Positions 28,232-36,486 of a DNA stretch of 64,000 nucleotides are shown here, piece by piece. Source of the DNA: Deltaproteobacteria bacterium (GTDB taxonomy: Bacteria; Myxococcota; Kuafuiibacteriia; Kuafuiibacteriales; Kuafuiibacteriaceae); NCBI GenBank assembly GCA_016703535.1, contig JADJBV010000001.1, forward strand, positions 6,376,001-6,440,000. The letters run 5' to 3'. Below the pieces are notes generated by a model. That model saw nothing but the letters and a program-made list of their open reading frames with translations, did not search any database and was not told the DNA's origin. Numbering within the stretch: the stretch's first letter is position 1; each line of letters begins with the position of its first letter. A program made the translations under genes and the position numbers.

Positions 28232-29389
28232 ATGGGCCCGATGCTGTCGAACTTCAAAGGCGCTTGGTCCCTGCTTCCCCTGTTTTGGGCGGCCTGCACC
28301 GCGGACGCGGGCCTGCTCCAGGGCGGTGAGTCCCCAGACCAGGGGGCGGGGCGCGGCGGGGGTACCCAAGGGACCGATGGCGGCGCCGATCCGGACCTCG
28401 GGATCCCCTTCGACGCGGGCCTCGTGGTGGACGCCGGCGCGATAGCGGACGCCGGCTCACCCGCGGAGGTGGAGCAGGCCTTGGTGCGCGCCGAGTGCCG
28501 CTACGCCGCGAGGTGCCTTCGGCGCTTCTACTTCGACGCCTTCGGCGCCGATCCCGGCTGCCTCGAGTCGGGCGCTTACGGGTTGGGCCGAAGCGCCCGG
28601 GCGCGGATCGAGGCGGGTCGAGCGGTGGTCGATCCCGAGCAGCTGGCCGCCTGCCTCGCGGCGATGGAGTCCAGCGGCTGCGAAGAGACCACTCGAGCCC
28701 AAGCCTGCGATCGAGCCCTGGTGGGGACCGTGGCCCAAGGTGAAGGTTGCCTGAACTCGGCCGAGTGCGGCCCGGGCCTGCGGTGCTTCGGGATCAACTG
28801 CGGGACCTGCCAGCCGATGCTCCCCACCGGCGCTTCCTGCGACGCCAACGCGGGCGGCTGTGAAGGTTATTGTTTCACCCAGATCGCGGGCACCCCCGGC
28901 TCCTGTCTGCCCAACCACCTGCTCGAGGGTGAGTTGTGCAGCGGGTCGTTCTCGGACTGCGAACCCCCGCTCCGCTGCGTTCGGATCAACGAAGACGAAC
29001 GTCGTTGTCAGGCCGCGCCCGTGCCCGGAGCCGCCTGCAGCGACCTGGGCGGCGGCGCGAGCTGCGACTACGGCCACGCCACCTGCAACAACGGCGTCTG
29101 CGAATGGCTGGTCTTCGTCGATCCCGGCGAACCCTGTGACCAGGATCGGCTCTGCCGCGGCAGCTGCTTCCAGGGCCTGTGCCGCGCCTACCCTCAGCTC
29201 GGTGAGGCATGCCCGGCCTTCTCCGGTGCCTGCGCGGGCGCCCTGGGCCGGTGCGGCAGCGACGGGATCTGCCGCCCCCGCCCCAAGGATGGCGAGCCCT
29301 GCCAAGGTTACGACAGCTGCGAACGTGGCCTGCTATGCGGCATCGACCCGCCCGTCTGCACTTCTCGCCCGTGGGAGACCTGCAACTGA
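28232..29389 (+). CDS. Cys-rich lipoprotein with dickkopf-like repeats
   Basis: 385 residues. The signal ends in a lipobox (FWAAC, Cys22), then a Gly/Asp-rich linker to about 85. A helical segment (AECRYAARCLRRFYFDAFG) with paired cysteines comes next. Residues 165-385 hold irregular repeats of the type GEGCLNSAECGPGLRCF...CGTCQPM, common in Myxococcota lipoproteins and reminiscent of dickkopf N-terminal Cys-rich units. More than 30 cysteines suggest an oxidised extracellular protein. Function unknown. It is the last gene of the plus-strand exported set and converges on the cytochrome operon. Confidence 0.75.
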   Translation: MGPMLSNFKGAWSLLPLFWAACTADAGLLQGGESPDQGAGRGGGTQGTDGGADPDLGIPFDAGLVVDAGAIADAGSPAEVEQALVRAECRYAARCLRRFYFDAFGADPGCLESGAYGLGRSARARIEAGRAVVDPEQLAACLAAMESSGCEETTRAQACDRALVGTVAQGEGCLNSAECGPGLRCFGINCGTCQPMLPTGASCDANAGGCEGYCFTQIAGTPGSCLPNHLLEGELCSGSFSDCEPPLRCVRINEDERRCQAAPVPGAACSDLGGGASCDYGHATCNNGVCEWLVFVDPGEPCDQDRLCRGSCFQGLCRAYPQLGEACPAFSGACAGALGRCGSDGICRPRPKDGEPCQGYDSCERGLLCGIDPPVCTSRPWETCN

Positions 29390-29412
29390 ACTTGCACTCC
29401 CTCGGACGCGCA

Positions 29413-30063
29413 TCAGCGTAGCGCCGGTCCTTGACCTTCCGCGCCCTCCGGGCCCTGCTTCTTGCGGTCGCCGAACAACATGGCTCGGATGCCGGTGTGA
29501 GGCTCGGAGACCGTGATGGCCAGGTACACGTGGACGATGAGGAACATCGTGAAGACATAGGCCGTCACCGAGTGCCCGATCGCGACCGGGAGGAGCCCCG
29601 GCAGGCTGGCGACCTTCTCGGGAACCGATAACGGAAAGAGCAAGAGCAGGCCCGTGCCGATCTGCACCGGGAACATGAGGAAAACCGCCCCGATGTAAGA
29701 GACCTGCTGCAGCGGGTTGAAGCGACTGACGACCGTCGCCGGAAATGGGTGGTGCCCGCCCTGGAAGATGTCCGAGAGATAATAACGAACCTGCCTGGCC
29801 GCGCGCCGAAAGAACGGGCGCCGGGGGACGTACTGCCTCCAGTGTCCCGTCCAGACCATACTCGCCAGGTAGAAGACATAGGCGAGTGTGCAGGCCACCC
29901 CCGTGGCGTTGTGACCCAGGACCGCCCAGCGAAAGTAGCCGCCGGCCCCGGCCTCGCCGTAGTGCAGCGCGAAGCCCGTCGCTACCAGGGCCAGAAACAG
30001 GAACGCGTTCACCCAGTGCCAGGCCCGCAGCCATCCTGGGAACATCGGCGTCGGCTTCTTCAT
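29413..30063 (-). CDS. Membrane diheme cytochrome b subunit
   Basis: 216 residues, four membrane helices in the cytochrome b561/formate-dehydrogenase-gamma style. Likely heme-ligating histidines lie in RAWHWVN (helix 1), LGHNATG (helix 2), and GHSVTAYVF with IVHVYLAITV (helix 4). Such subunits take electrons from or give them to quinone in the inner membrane. The start overlaps the stop of the 7-heme cytochrome gene by ATGA, so the pair is probably made in fixed ratio. It is the last gene of the operon. The likely job is to connect the quinone pool to the multiheme cytochromes; direction of flow cannot be told. Confidence 0.85.
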   Translation of the reverse strand: MKKPTPMFPGWLRAWHWVNAFLFLALVATGFALHYGEAGAGGYFRWAVLGHNATGVACTLAYVFYLASMVWTGHWRQYVPRRPFFRRAARQVRYYLSDIFQGGHHPFPATVVSRFNPLQQVSYIGAVFLMFPVQIGTGLLLLFPLSVPEKVASLPGLLPVAIGHSVTAYVFTMFLIVHVYLAITVSEPHTGIRAMLFGDRKKQGPEGAEGQGPALR

Positions 30064-31031
30064 GGGTGAGGACCTCCCGGGCCGATTCCGCGCTTCCTAC
30101 GCACCAAGGCGGCCGCGGTGCGCAACAGCGCGTGACCCAAGATGCCCAGGAAGGTCAGCGTGGCGAGCGACATGCCTATCAAGTCGAGGGTCTGATTTCG
30201 TGTCGCGCCGATGACATAGGCCTCGTTCAAGATCGCCGCGTTCATGAACCCATACTTCTCTTGCTCGACCGCGTGCGCGTAGCGATAGGTCTTGAACTTC
30301 AGCACCGACGCCTCTTGATGGCAGGACTCGCACTTCGAGAGCGCTTGGGCCTTGGGCAGGATACGATGGCTCCCCACGACGCCCTCGGAGTTCGTGTGGC
30401 AGTCGACGCAGCGGACCGAACGCCAGTGGAGGTCGCGGTTGGGCAGCCACTGATGGGCCGCGTCAAGATCGGGGGGCGCGCGATGGGCGAAGGTCCGGAA
30501 CTCGAGCTCAGAGCCGTGGCAGCGCAGGCATGCCTGGTTGTGCTCGAGGGACTCGTCGGGAGTCATGCCGAAACGGATCCGGTGGGGATCGTGGCACCGG
30601 GCGCAGGTGAACTGCACGCTCTTGGTGGAGTGTACGCTCTGATCGAACTCACGGATGATCCGGACGAGGTCGACCTTGTGGCCCCGTTCGGAGCCGGCGG
30701 GTGCGGGGGCCCGAGCCTCGAACTCAGCGAGCACGCGCTCGTCCAGGTGACAGTGCGCGCAGTCCACGGGACGAAGGTCCTCGTCCTCCTTGTCATGCGC
30801 GATGCTGACGTCCTCCACGTCGCCGTGACACGAGATGCAGCCATGGAGGGCATGGACGGAGGCCCGGTAGGCGACCAGATCGATCTTGGGCGCCCGCGCG
30901 TCGCCCGTGCCCGCGTGGCAGATGAAGCACTCGGAATCGCGCGCCGTCCTCGGGATCGGGTTGTCCGCGACCGCAGAGGTGGGCCACCCCAGCCCGGCCG
31001 CGAGCAGCCCGAGGATCGTTATGGTTCTCAT
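30060..31031 (-). CDS. Membrane-anchored 7-heme c-type cytochrome
   Basis: 323 residues from the ATG at 31031, which overlaps the previous stop by ATGA. A signal peptide (1-23) exports it. Seven CXXCH heme sites are present: CFICH, CISCH, CAHCH, CARCH, CLRCH, CVDCH and CESCH. A C-terminal membrane helix (about 288-308) followed by RRKRG fixes it to the inner membrane with hemes in the periplasm. This is the layout of quinol dehydrogenase-type multiheme partners of a cytochrome b. It should pass electrons between the b subunit at 29413 and the larger cytochrome at 31028. Confidence 0.9.
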   Translation of the reverse strand: MRTITILGLLAAGLGWPTSAVADNPIPRTARDSECFICHAGTGDARAPKIDLVAYRASVHALHGCISCHGDVEDVSIAHDKEDEDLRPVDCAHCHLDERVLAEFEARAPAPAGSERGHKVDLVRIIREFDQSVHSTKSVQFTCARCHDPHRIRFGMTPDESLEHNQACLRCHGSELEFRTFAHRAPPDLDAAHQWLPNRDLHWRSVRCVDCHTNSEGVVGSHRILPKAQALSKCESCHQEASVLKFKTYRYAHAVEQEKYGFMNAAILNEAYVIGATRNQTLDLIGMSLATLTFLGILGHALLRTAAALVRRKRGIGPGGPHP

Positions 31032-32539
31032 CGACCGCCTCCGCCGCTCGTGAAGGGGTGGCAGCCGTGACAGGTCTGCGCCCCTGGCTCGTGCGTCCGT
31101 TGCGGCTCGTGGCACGCCCCCACGCAGCTGGCGCGGTCAAAGGCCGTAGCCTGGTCGTGGAAGCGATGGCAGTCCGCACAGACCCCGTGCTTAGGGATCA
31201 TGTGGAGGGACGGCAGTGGCGGAGCATGACACTTCGTGCAGGGCTGCGGAGCCGCCGGGCCCTTGGGGCCGTGCGCTCGATGGCAGTCCGCGCAGGCCCG
31301 GGCGGGCTCGCTGTGTGGCCCAAGGCCCTGCTGAGCGTGGCATTCGACGCAGGTCTTCTTTAGCGCACCGTCGTGGGTCTGGTGGCAGTCCGCGCAGACG
31401 TCGTGGCCACGAGGCGCGCTGGTGTGTTCGGTCGGATGACACTTGGCGCAGGCTGGCGGCCGCAGGGCCGGGTCGTGGGCCTGGAGGTGGCAGGTGGTGC
31501 AGCGCTCGTGCCCCTTCACCGTCTTCACGTGCACGGGGTCGAGGACCGAAGGCGCAGCCGAAAGTGCATGGCAGCGAACACACAGATCCTCAGGGGGCAC
31601 CGGAGTCCGGATCTTTCCCGGCGCGTGGCAGCTCGCGCAGGCGACACGACGGCCATGGAACGCGGTGTCTGAAGCGGCTTGGAGGTGGCAACTCGAGCAG
31701 GGCGCTGATCGTACGGTGCCGCCGCCCAGATGGATATTCTGGTGGGCGTCGTGGCAGTCCTTGCACGTCCCCGGCTGGGTGGCGCTGAGCACCTCCCGGG
31801 CGTGCCCAACCTGGTGGCAGCTTTCGCACGGACGAACCCCGGAGCCGGCCCCGTGGGGCTCGTGGCAGCTCACGCAGCGCGTGTGCCCGGGCAGCCTGAG
31901 CTTCTGCGCTTCGTGGCAGCCCTGGCAGCGCTCGGCCGCGTCCTCCTTCGTTCGGTGGCCGACGTGGCACTCGATACACTGCGCCGGACCTTTCAACGCC
32001 GAGTTGTGCGCAGTGAAGCTGCTCTCGTGGCACCCGGCGCAGTCCCCGGGGCGCACCGCGGATTCGCCGTGCGGCGTATGGCACGCCTTGCAGGCCTCGG
32101 CCGCATGAACCGTGATGAGCGGCGCCTTGCTCGCCCAATCTTGTGCGGGAGCGCCCCGAGTCTGCTGCCCCTCTGCGGTGTGACAGCGAAGACAGCCCCA
32201 CGGTGCCGCGGTCGTCGCGAGGAAGTCATGGCAGGTCAGACACTCTTTTGCGTCATCGCTGGCGGCGGCCCGGTGGACCGCCGACGCGCTCTTCTCGTGA
32301 CAGCCGAGGCAACGCTGAGTCTTGGAGAGCACCTTGGCGCCCTCGATCCGGTGGCAGTCCGCGCAGACCGCCGGCTTCTCGGCGTTCAGGTGAGCCAGGT
32401 GGAGCGCACTCTGCAGGGCCTTGGCTTGCTCGGGGGTCGGCTCTTGGCCGGCGTCAGGGCTCGTCGCCGGGCGTTCCTGTGGGGTGCAGCTCCAGCCGAG
32501 ACCCGCGAACAGGCAAGCGACGGCGAGCGATCTCAGCAT
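31028..32539 (-). CDS. Large multiheme c-type cytochrome, 22 CXXCH plus one CX3CH
   Basis: 503 residues. The signal ends at GLGWSC, a plausible lipobox, so it may be a lipoprotein. I count 22 CXXCH motifs from CADCH near 58 to CHGCH near the end, plus one CVGACH (CX3CH) near 480: up to 23 c-type hemes, about one per 22 residues. Several motifs are followed by TPHG, EPHG or RAHG, the doublecyt pattern in which a downstream His ligates a neighbouring heme. Proteins this heme-dense act as electron wires across the periplasm or outer membrane. It is first in a three-gene operon with the 7-heme and b cytochromes, all coupled by ATGA overlaps. No outer-membrane porin gene is adjacent. Confidence 0.92.
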   Translation of the reverse strand: MLRSLAVACLFAGLGWSCTPQERPATSPDAGQEPTPEQAKALQSALHLAHLNAEKPAVCADCHRIEGAKVLSKTQRCLGCHEKSASAVHRAAASDDAKECLTCHDFLATTAAPWGCLRCHTAEGQQTRGAPAQDWASKAPLITVHAAEACKACHTPHGESAVRPGDCAGCHESSFTAHNSALKGPAQCIECHVGHRTKEDAAERCQGCHEAQKLRLPGHTRCVSCHEPHGAGSGVRPCESCHQVGHAREVLSATQPGTCKDCHDAHQNIHLGGGTVRSAPCSSCHLQAASDTAFHGRRVACASCHAPGKIRTPVPPEDLCVRCHALSAAPSVLDPVHVKTVKGHERCTTCHLQAHDPALRPPACAKCHPTEHTSAPRGHDVCADCHQTHDGALKKTCVECHAQQGLGPHSEPARACADCHRAHGPKGPAAPQPCTKCHAPPLPSLHMIPKHGVCADCHRFHDQATAFDRASCVGACHEPQRTHEPGAQTCHGCHPFTSGGGGR

Positions 32540-32661
32540 CGGCTGACGGCGACGCTACTTCGGCGCAGAGGGAATTCAAAACGCGGTCGTCGTGACCGCG
32601 GAGTAACCTACCAAGAGGTAACAATTTGCGGGGCTGCGCCTGTGGGGGTCGAGCGGAAGTA

Positions 32662-32677
32662 TAGGGTCCAAACCCTA
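32662..32677. promoter_or_regulatory. Inverted repeat upstream of cytochrome operon
   Basis: TAGGGT and ACCCTA are perfect inverse complements around CCAA, about 120 bp upstream of the multiheme gene start at 32539. It lies in the only non-coding stretch (32540-32707) before that operon, so it is a candidate operator. A downstream-facing terminator for the fragment gene at 32708 is an alternative, but no T-run follows on either side. Confidence 0.35.
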
Positions 32678-32707
32678 CAGCAGACGAACCTGGGCATTTA
32701 GGGCAGC

Positions 32708-32905
32708 CTACTGGCGCGGGCGACGTCCGAGCAGCAGAGCAAACACGTCGGCCGAGCCGCCTTCGCTGAGGCCCGCCCGACCCCTCCACGCCGTCGGGTT
32801 CTCAAACGTCCCGAAGATCAGATCCCAAAGCGCGATGTCGCCGAAGTTGAGCGGCGCCCGATCACGATCGTGATGCAGCGCGTGGCTCTCGAGCGGATGG
32901 GTCAT
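32708..32905 (-). pseudogene. C-terminal fragment of a sterol desaturase family protein
   Basis: The 65-residue frame reads HALHHDRDRAPLNFGDIALW and LIFGTFENPTAWRGRAGL. This is the end of fatty-acid-hydroxylase/sterol-desaturase proteins, including the last His-His metal ligand pair and the WDxLFGTF motif. The other histidine clusters and the membrane helices, which would lie upstream, are absent; the sequence at 32937 belongs to another gene. It is therefore a 3' remnant of a gene lost by deletion, probably when neighbouring DNA was exchanged. Confidence 0.6.
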
Positions 32906-32936
32906 GAATCGCAGCTATCGCTACCATCGACCCGGC

Positions 32937-34238
32937 CTATGGCCGAGCAGGCGCCCAGGCGAGGCCGTAAGGCAGGGCACCGTGGACCCCAAAGGCCGCC
33001 CGCACCCGCTGGTTGCCGTCCAAAAACAGGACCCGGTGGGCCTCGTCGAGCTCGGGCCACTCCATGCGTTCGAGCTGGTTGTCCAACACGTTCGGCGGAA
33101 CGGCGTCGGTCCGAGCCCGGTTGCGTCGGTGGTAGTCGGCGAGGTCCAGGTGAAAGACCACCAAGGTGACCAAAGTGCCGTAGTCGAAGCCCAAACCAGC
33201 GACCCGGGTCCGGAAGTCCTGGCGCAAGCTGGTGGCGTCCCACACCACCGGCCGTTGTTTTCGCAAGCTGGCTTTCAATCGCTCTCTGCCTTCGGCGAGG
33301 ACCCGATCGTTGGCGCCCTGATCACCTCGGTCCGAGCCGAGTTCTTCCCGCAGATCGTCGAGAGAGAGGTGATCGAAGCCGGCCAGGTGTTTTTGCGCGA
33401 AGGTGGTCTTGCCCGAGCCGCTGGGGCCAACGGTGATCACCAGATCCGAACGGGCCTCTCGGGCCTGAAAACTCCGGGCCACCGCCTCTTCTAGGCTGTG
33501 GATCTCACCCCGCTCTAAGCTGCGCCGGGCCTCGGACAGCGCAAAATCGATCACTTGATCGCCGTGACCCGCGAGGGACTCCACCAGCCGCGCCCGCCAG
33601 CTCGGGTCCTGCTCGCCGTGCCGAACGAACGCGCCGTAGTCTTCGGCGAAGAGCCGATACAGATCGATCTTCTCGATGGCCTCGGCCCGATCCCGGCAGG
33701 TCCGGCCCCGCATGTCCGCCTGCTCGACCCAATAGAGGAGCTCCGGATCGGCCAGGCGGCTGACCCGCTGATAGGCCCCGGCGCTCCGCTCCTTCACCAC
33801 CAAAAACTTGGGCTCGTGGTGATGGCCGACCAAACCCAACAACACCTCCAGGGACGGATACGGCAACTCCTCCAACAACCGCGGCGCCAAATAGGAACGC
33901 CCCGCGGCCTCGTGACCCCGGGCGACGATGCGCTCCACCCCCTTCAGCTCCTGGGGTCGGGTGCAGATCGGCTTGGCGATGTCGTGGAGCAGGGCCCCCA
34001 ACACCAAGAGCAATCGGCCCTCCCCTTCCAGGTGGGCGGCCGGCCCCGCGAGGAGTTGGTAGGCCTCGTCCATCACCATCTGGGTGTGGATGTGCACGTC
34101 GCCTTCGGCGTGCCACTCCGGATCTTGCGGCGTCTCTCGAAAGCGCCGCAACAACGGCAGCCGATCGCCCAGGGCCTCGACGCACTCGTCGAGGTTCGGA
34201 GACGCACCCCGACGAATCTCATCAAAGAAGGTCTTCAT
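32937..34238 (-). CDS. HD-Pnk: HD phosphoesterase fused to polynucleotide kinase
   Basis: 433 residues from the ATG at 34238; a longer frame upstream overlaps the ligase gene and is rejected. Residues about 40-160 are an HD-type metal phosphohydrolase (HIHTQMVMDEA, LLHDIAKP at 83-90, RGHEAAG, VGHHHEPKF). Residues 265-433 are a P-loop kinase with GPSGSGKTTF (271-280) and a LSLDDLREELG segment. The same two-domain order is known from HD-Pnk enzymes, which remove 2',3'-cyclic or 3' phosphates and phosphorylate 5'-OH ends to heal broken RNA or DNA. The gene overlaps the RNA ligase stop by ATGA, so healing and sealing enzymes are coupled. Confidence 0.88.
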   Translation of the reverse strand: MKTFFDEIRRGASPNLDECVEALGDRLPLLRRFRETPQDPEWHAEGDVHIHTQMVMDEAYQLLAGPAAHLEGEGRLLLVLGALLHDIAKPICTRPQELKGVERIVARGHEAAGRSYLAPRLLEELPYPSLEVLLGLVGHHHEPKFLVVKERSAGAYQRVSRLADPELLYWVEQADMRGRTCRDRAEAIEKIDLYRLFAEDYGAFVRHGEQDPSWRARLVESLAGHGDQVIDFALSEARRSLERGEIHSLEEAVARSFQAREARSDLVITVGPSGSGKTTFAQKHLAGFDHLSLDDLREELGSDRGDQGANDRVLAEGRERLKASLRKQRPVVWDATSLRQDFRTRVAGLGFDYGTLVTLVVFHLDLADYHRRNRARTDAVPPNVLDNQLERMEWPELDEAHRVLFLDGNQRVRAAFGVHGALPYGLAWAPARP

Positions 34239-34879
34239 GACTTCTTCCCGGGTTCTCGCAGGCCGTTGGGCGTCACCACCCCGTGCATCCAATGATCGTC
34301 GGTCTGAACGTGACCGCGCCGCACCCACTTGGCCACGTGCTCCGAAAAGCGCGCGTACGGGAAGGCGCCGGCGCTGCGCACCACGTACCCTTCACAACGT
34401 TGGAGATCGAGCTTGAGGCTCCGGAGCCGGGCGTCGTCGTAGGGCCCTTCGTAGAGCGTCGGCACCAACTCGAGGCCCAGCCGCATGGCCCAAGCCTTGG
34501 TCTCGGCCCACGACAAACAAGTGTTGGTCTCATCCCAGATCGAAAAGACAAAGAAGTAGCTGGCCAGATCTTCGTACGCCACCGAATGCCGCGCGTAGAG
34601 ATTTTCGCCGCAGACCCGAAACCCCGCCGGGATCTGGTAGCCGATCTCGCCCTGCAGCCGCTTCAGCCAATCCCGGGACGGGTGGTGACGGCCATCCAGC
34701 GAGCGGGCGTGGAGCCCATCTTGGTAGAGGGTCGAGTTTTCGCCGTCGAGCTTTTCGGTGACCACCACCGGGGCCGACGACAAAGCCGCCGGGACCTCGG
34801 TGACCAGATCGTCGCTGCTGACCCCGGGAGACCAGGGCAGATGGGGCGTCCTAGGATACTTGAAGCGTTGGGTCGCCAT
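34235..34879 (-). CDS. ATP-dependent RNA ligase
   Basis: 214 residues from the ATG at 34879, chosen for the strong AGGAGG 7 bp upstream. It is a compact nucleotidyltransferase-type RNA ligase: motif I EKLDGENS with the adenylated Lys43, motif III-like CGENLYARHS (90-99), motif IV EGYVVR (163-168), and motif V KWVR (184-187). It has no extra C-terminal domain. It seals 5'-phosphate to 3'-OH ends after healing by the HD-Pnk encoded directly downstream. First gene of a two-gene RNA repair operon. No RtcR-type regulator or sigma-54 site is evident upstream. Confidence 0.88.
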   Translation of the reverse strand: MATQRFKYPRTPHLPWSPGVSSDDLVTEVPAALSSAPVVVTEKLDGENSTLYQDGLHARSLDGRHHPSRDWLKRLQGEIGYQIPAGFRVCGENLYARHSVAYEDLASYFFVFSIWDETNTCLSWAETKAWAMRLGLELVPTLYEGPYDDARLRSLKLDLQRCEGYVVRSAGAFPYARFSEHVAKWVRRGHVQTDDHWMHGVVTPNGLREPGKKS

Positions 34880-35157
34880 GACCCACCTCCTTTGGCGGAG
34901 CCCAAGGCCCACGCCATCCCGCGATAGAGCATCGAGCGCAGAGCGGCTCGAAGGAACCGGGACCGAGGAGATTACATGGCGGAGGCTCGGAGAGATAAAT
35001 AGGCTAAGCCAAGGCTCCGAAGGAGGTCAACCAGAGTTGCAGGACTTCAAGCTTCAGCGGACCAGAGACCAACGACGACGATGGGATAGCAACCGGGTGG
35101 ACCAGATCCGAGCGCTGGAAACGGCCAAACCCCCGCAGATCCCGGTGGCCACCAACA

Positions 35158-35692
35158 CCCGCCCTTCGACCGGGCAAGGAGCCGCGCCTGCTGCCCGCGG
35201 AAGATGGCTTCCACGAAGACCCGCGCCATCGCCGCCAGGCCGTCTGCACGGACCGCCAACAACCCGACCAACTCCGAAGGCGGAGACAGAACGTACTGCC
35301 GAATCGGAACATCGGGGAACACACGCTCCACGAAGTGCGTCGCGACGTCGTCCATCCACCGCGCGCCGCAGCTCGGGCAGAGGCCGCGCCCTTTGGTCGC
35401 TCCGGCCATCCTGGCCTCTCGCGACACTTCCCGCGTCCTGTGGGTCGCACGAAAACGCCAGCGCCCGCTCCACTTGGCAGTCCGGGCAGCGCAGCCTGAC
35501 GAAGCCCGCCTCGGGGACACCGCACACCAGGAACCGCTCCACTGCCCGGCCCACGAACTTGGGGATGGGGACCCCGGCCTCCTTGCTCTGCGCCACTAGC
35601 GCCGGCCACCAGCGCGTCACCAGTCGGTGCAGCACGCCCGAGCGCGGATCGCGAGCGGAGTAGCGCCGAGGACGATCCACGCCAGGCCCGTA
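35158..35692 (-). mobile_element. IS91-family transposase remnant, N-terminal half
   Basis: On the minus strand the frame at 35680 reads RRYSARDPRSGVLHRLV then RAVERFLVCGVPEAGFVRLR and CPDCQVERALAFSC, the zinc-binding N-terminus of IS91 transposases. After that Cys, 52 extra bases (35395-35446) shift the frame; the next conserved part (KGRGLCPSCGARWMDD, RQYVLSPPSELVGLL) is in another frame. Homology stops at about 35158, where the copy is cut before the catalytic Tyr region. The last 150 bp match 45812-45962 in the other remnant. 34880-35157 holds the ligase promoter and otherwise nothing I recognise. Confidence 0.75.
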
Positions 35693-35719
35693 GGCCAGCC
35701 GCGTGCCCAGCCCCGGTGC

Positions 35720-35995
35720 TCATGGTTCGGACGAGATTCGTCCGGATTTCGCAGGACGTCCGGAATCCGGACGGACGCGGGTTACCGGTCGCGTGTGCAA
35801 GGGCGCGGCCTGCGGGCTCGGGAAGACCTGGGTCGGCCCACCGGCCCGCATCGAAAACGCGTGGCGCTGGCCGCTGATCGACGCGTCGCAGACCGCGCAA
35901 ACCCACGCTTCGTCTGGGTCGTCGAAGCTGAGGGCCCCGGGCCGCTGCACCGCAGTGCCTCGCCCTGTGTTCGGCTGCGGCTCGAGGGCGAACAT
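35720..35995 (-). pseudogene. Possible fragment of a zinc-binding (CULT-like) protein
   Basis: The frame contains AWVCAVCDASISGQRHAFSM and GGPTQVFPSPQ. A CXXC pair followed by a strand and an F-x-(N/S)-P turn resembles the beginning of CULT domains found in short bacterial proteins, but the match is weak and the NPxG motif is not preserved. After about residue 60 the frame enters GTCCGG-rich repeats near 35735-35770 that also occur near the right remnant at 46581, so the gene, if real, is cut there. Treat as tentative. 35996-36072 shows nothing. Confidence 0.25.
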
Positions 35996-36072
35996 CGCTC
36001 GCCCTCGAGTCTACTCGGTTACTCGATCCCGGACAGCGCGCGCTGCGCCCGAGCCATGGCGAAGGGTAGCCC

Positions 36073-36415
36073 TTAGGGGACGAAGACCTCGACCCGATCG
36101 ACCGCGCCGAAGGCCATCACCGAGGCTCCGCCCGGCACGTAGATCCGATCACCAATCGCCGCGGCGCCTGTCCCGTGCCGGCCGGTGGTCATCGGGCTCA
36201 AGCTTGACCACCGCTCGGTCTCAAAGCTCCAAGCCTCGACCGCGTCAAAGACCGCGCTGGCGGCGCCGGTGTTGCCTTCGCCGCCGAAGACGTAGAGCGC
36301 CTCGTTGAGGATCGCGGCGGCGGCGCCTCCTCGAGAGGTCGGCATCGGGGGCCCGGCGCTCCAGGTACCGGCGGTGGGATCGTAGAGGTCGAGCTGAGCG
36401 GTGTGCCCCGTGATG
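36073..36415 (-). pseudogene. C-terminal fragment of a kelch-repeat protein
   Basis: Reading leftward from about 36415, the frame has LDLYDPTAGTWSAGPPMP, then ALYVFGGEGNTG, AVEAWSFETERWSSLSPM and DRIYVPGGAS, ending at 36073. These are two to three kelch blades like those of the 18849-22901 product. No start or signal peptide is present: homology ends abruptly near 36415, where codon use also changes to that of the island genes. This is the truncated end of a host surface protein gene and marks a left junction of inserted DNA. Confidence 0.65.
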
Positions 36416-36486
36416 GGTCTCCTTCGGAAAAGGTTTCAAACACTTCGCCCGTGACATCGGCCGTCCGCCTCCTTGAAGTTGGGCTC

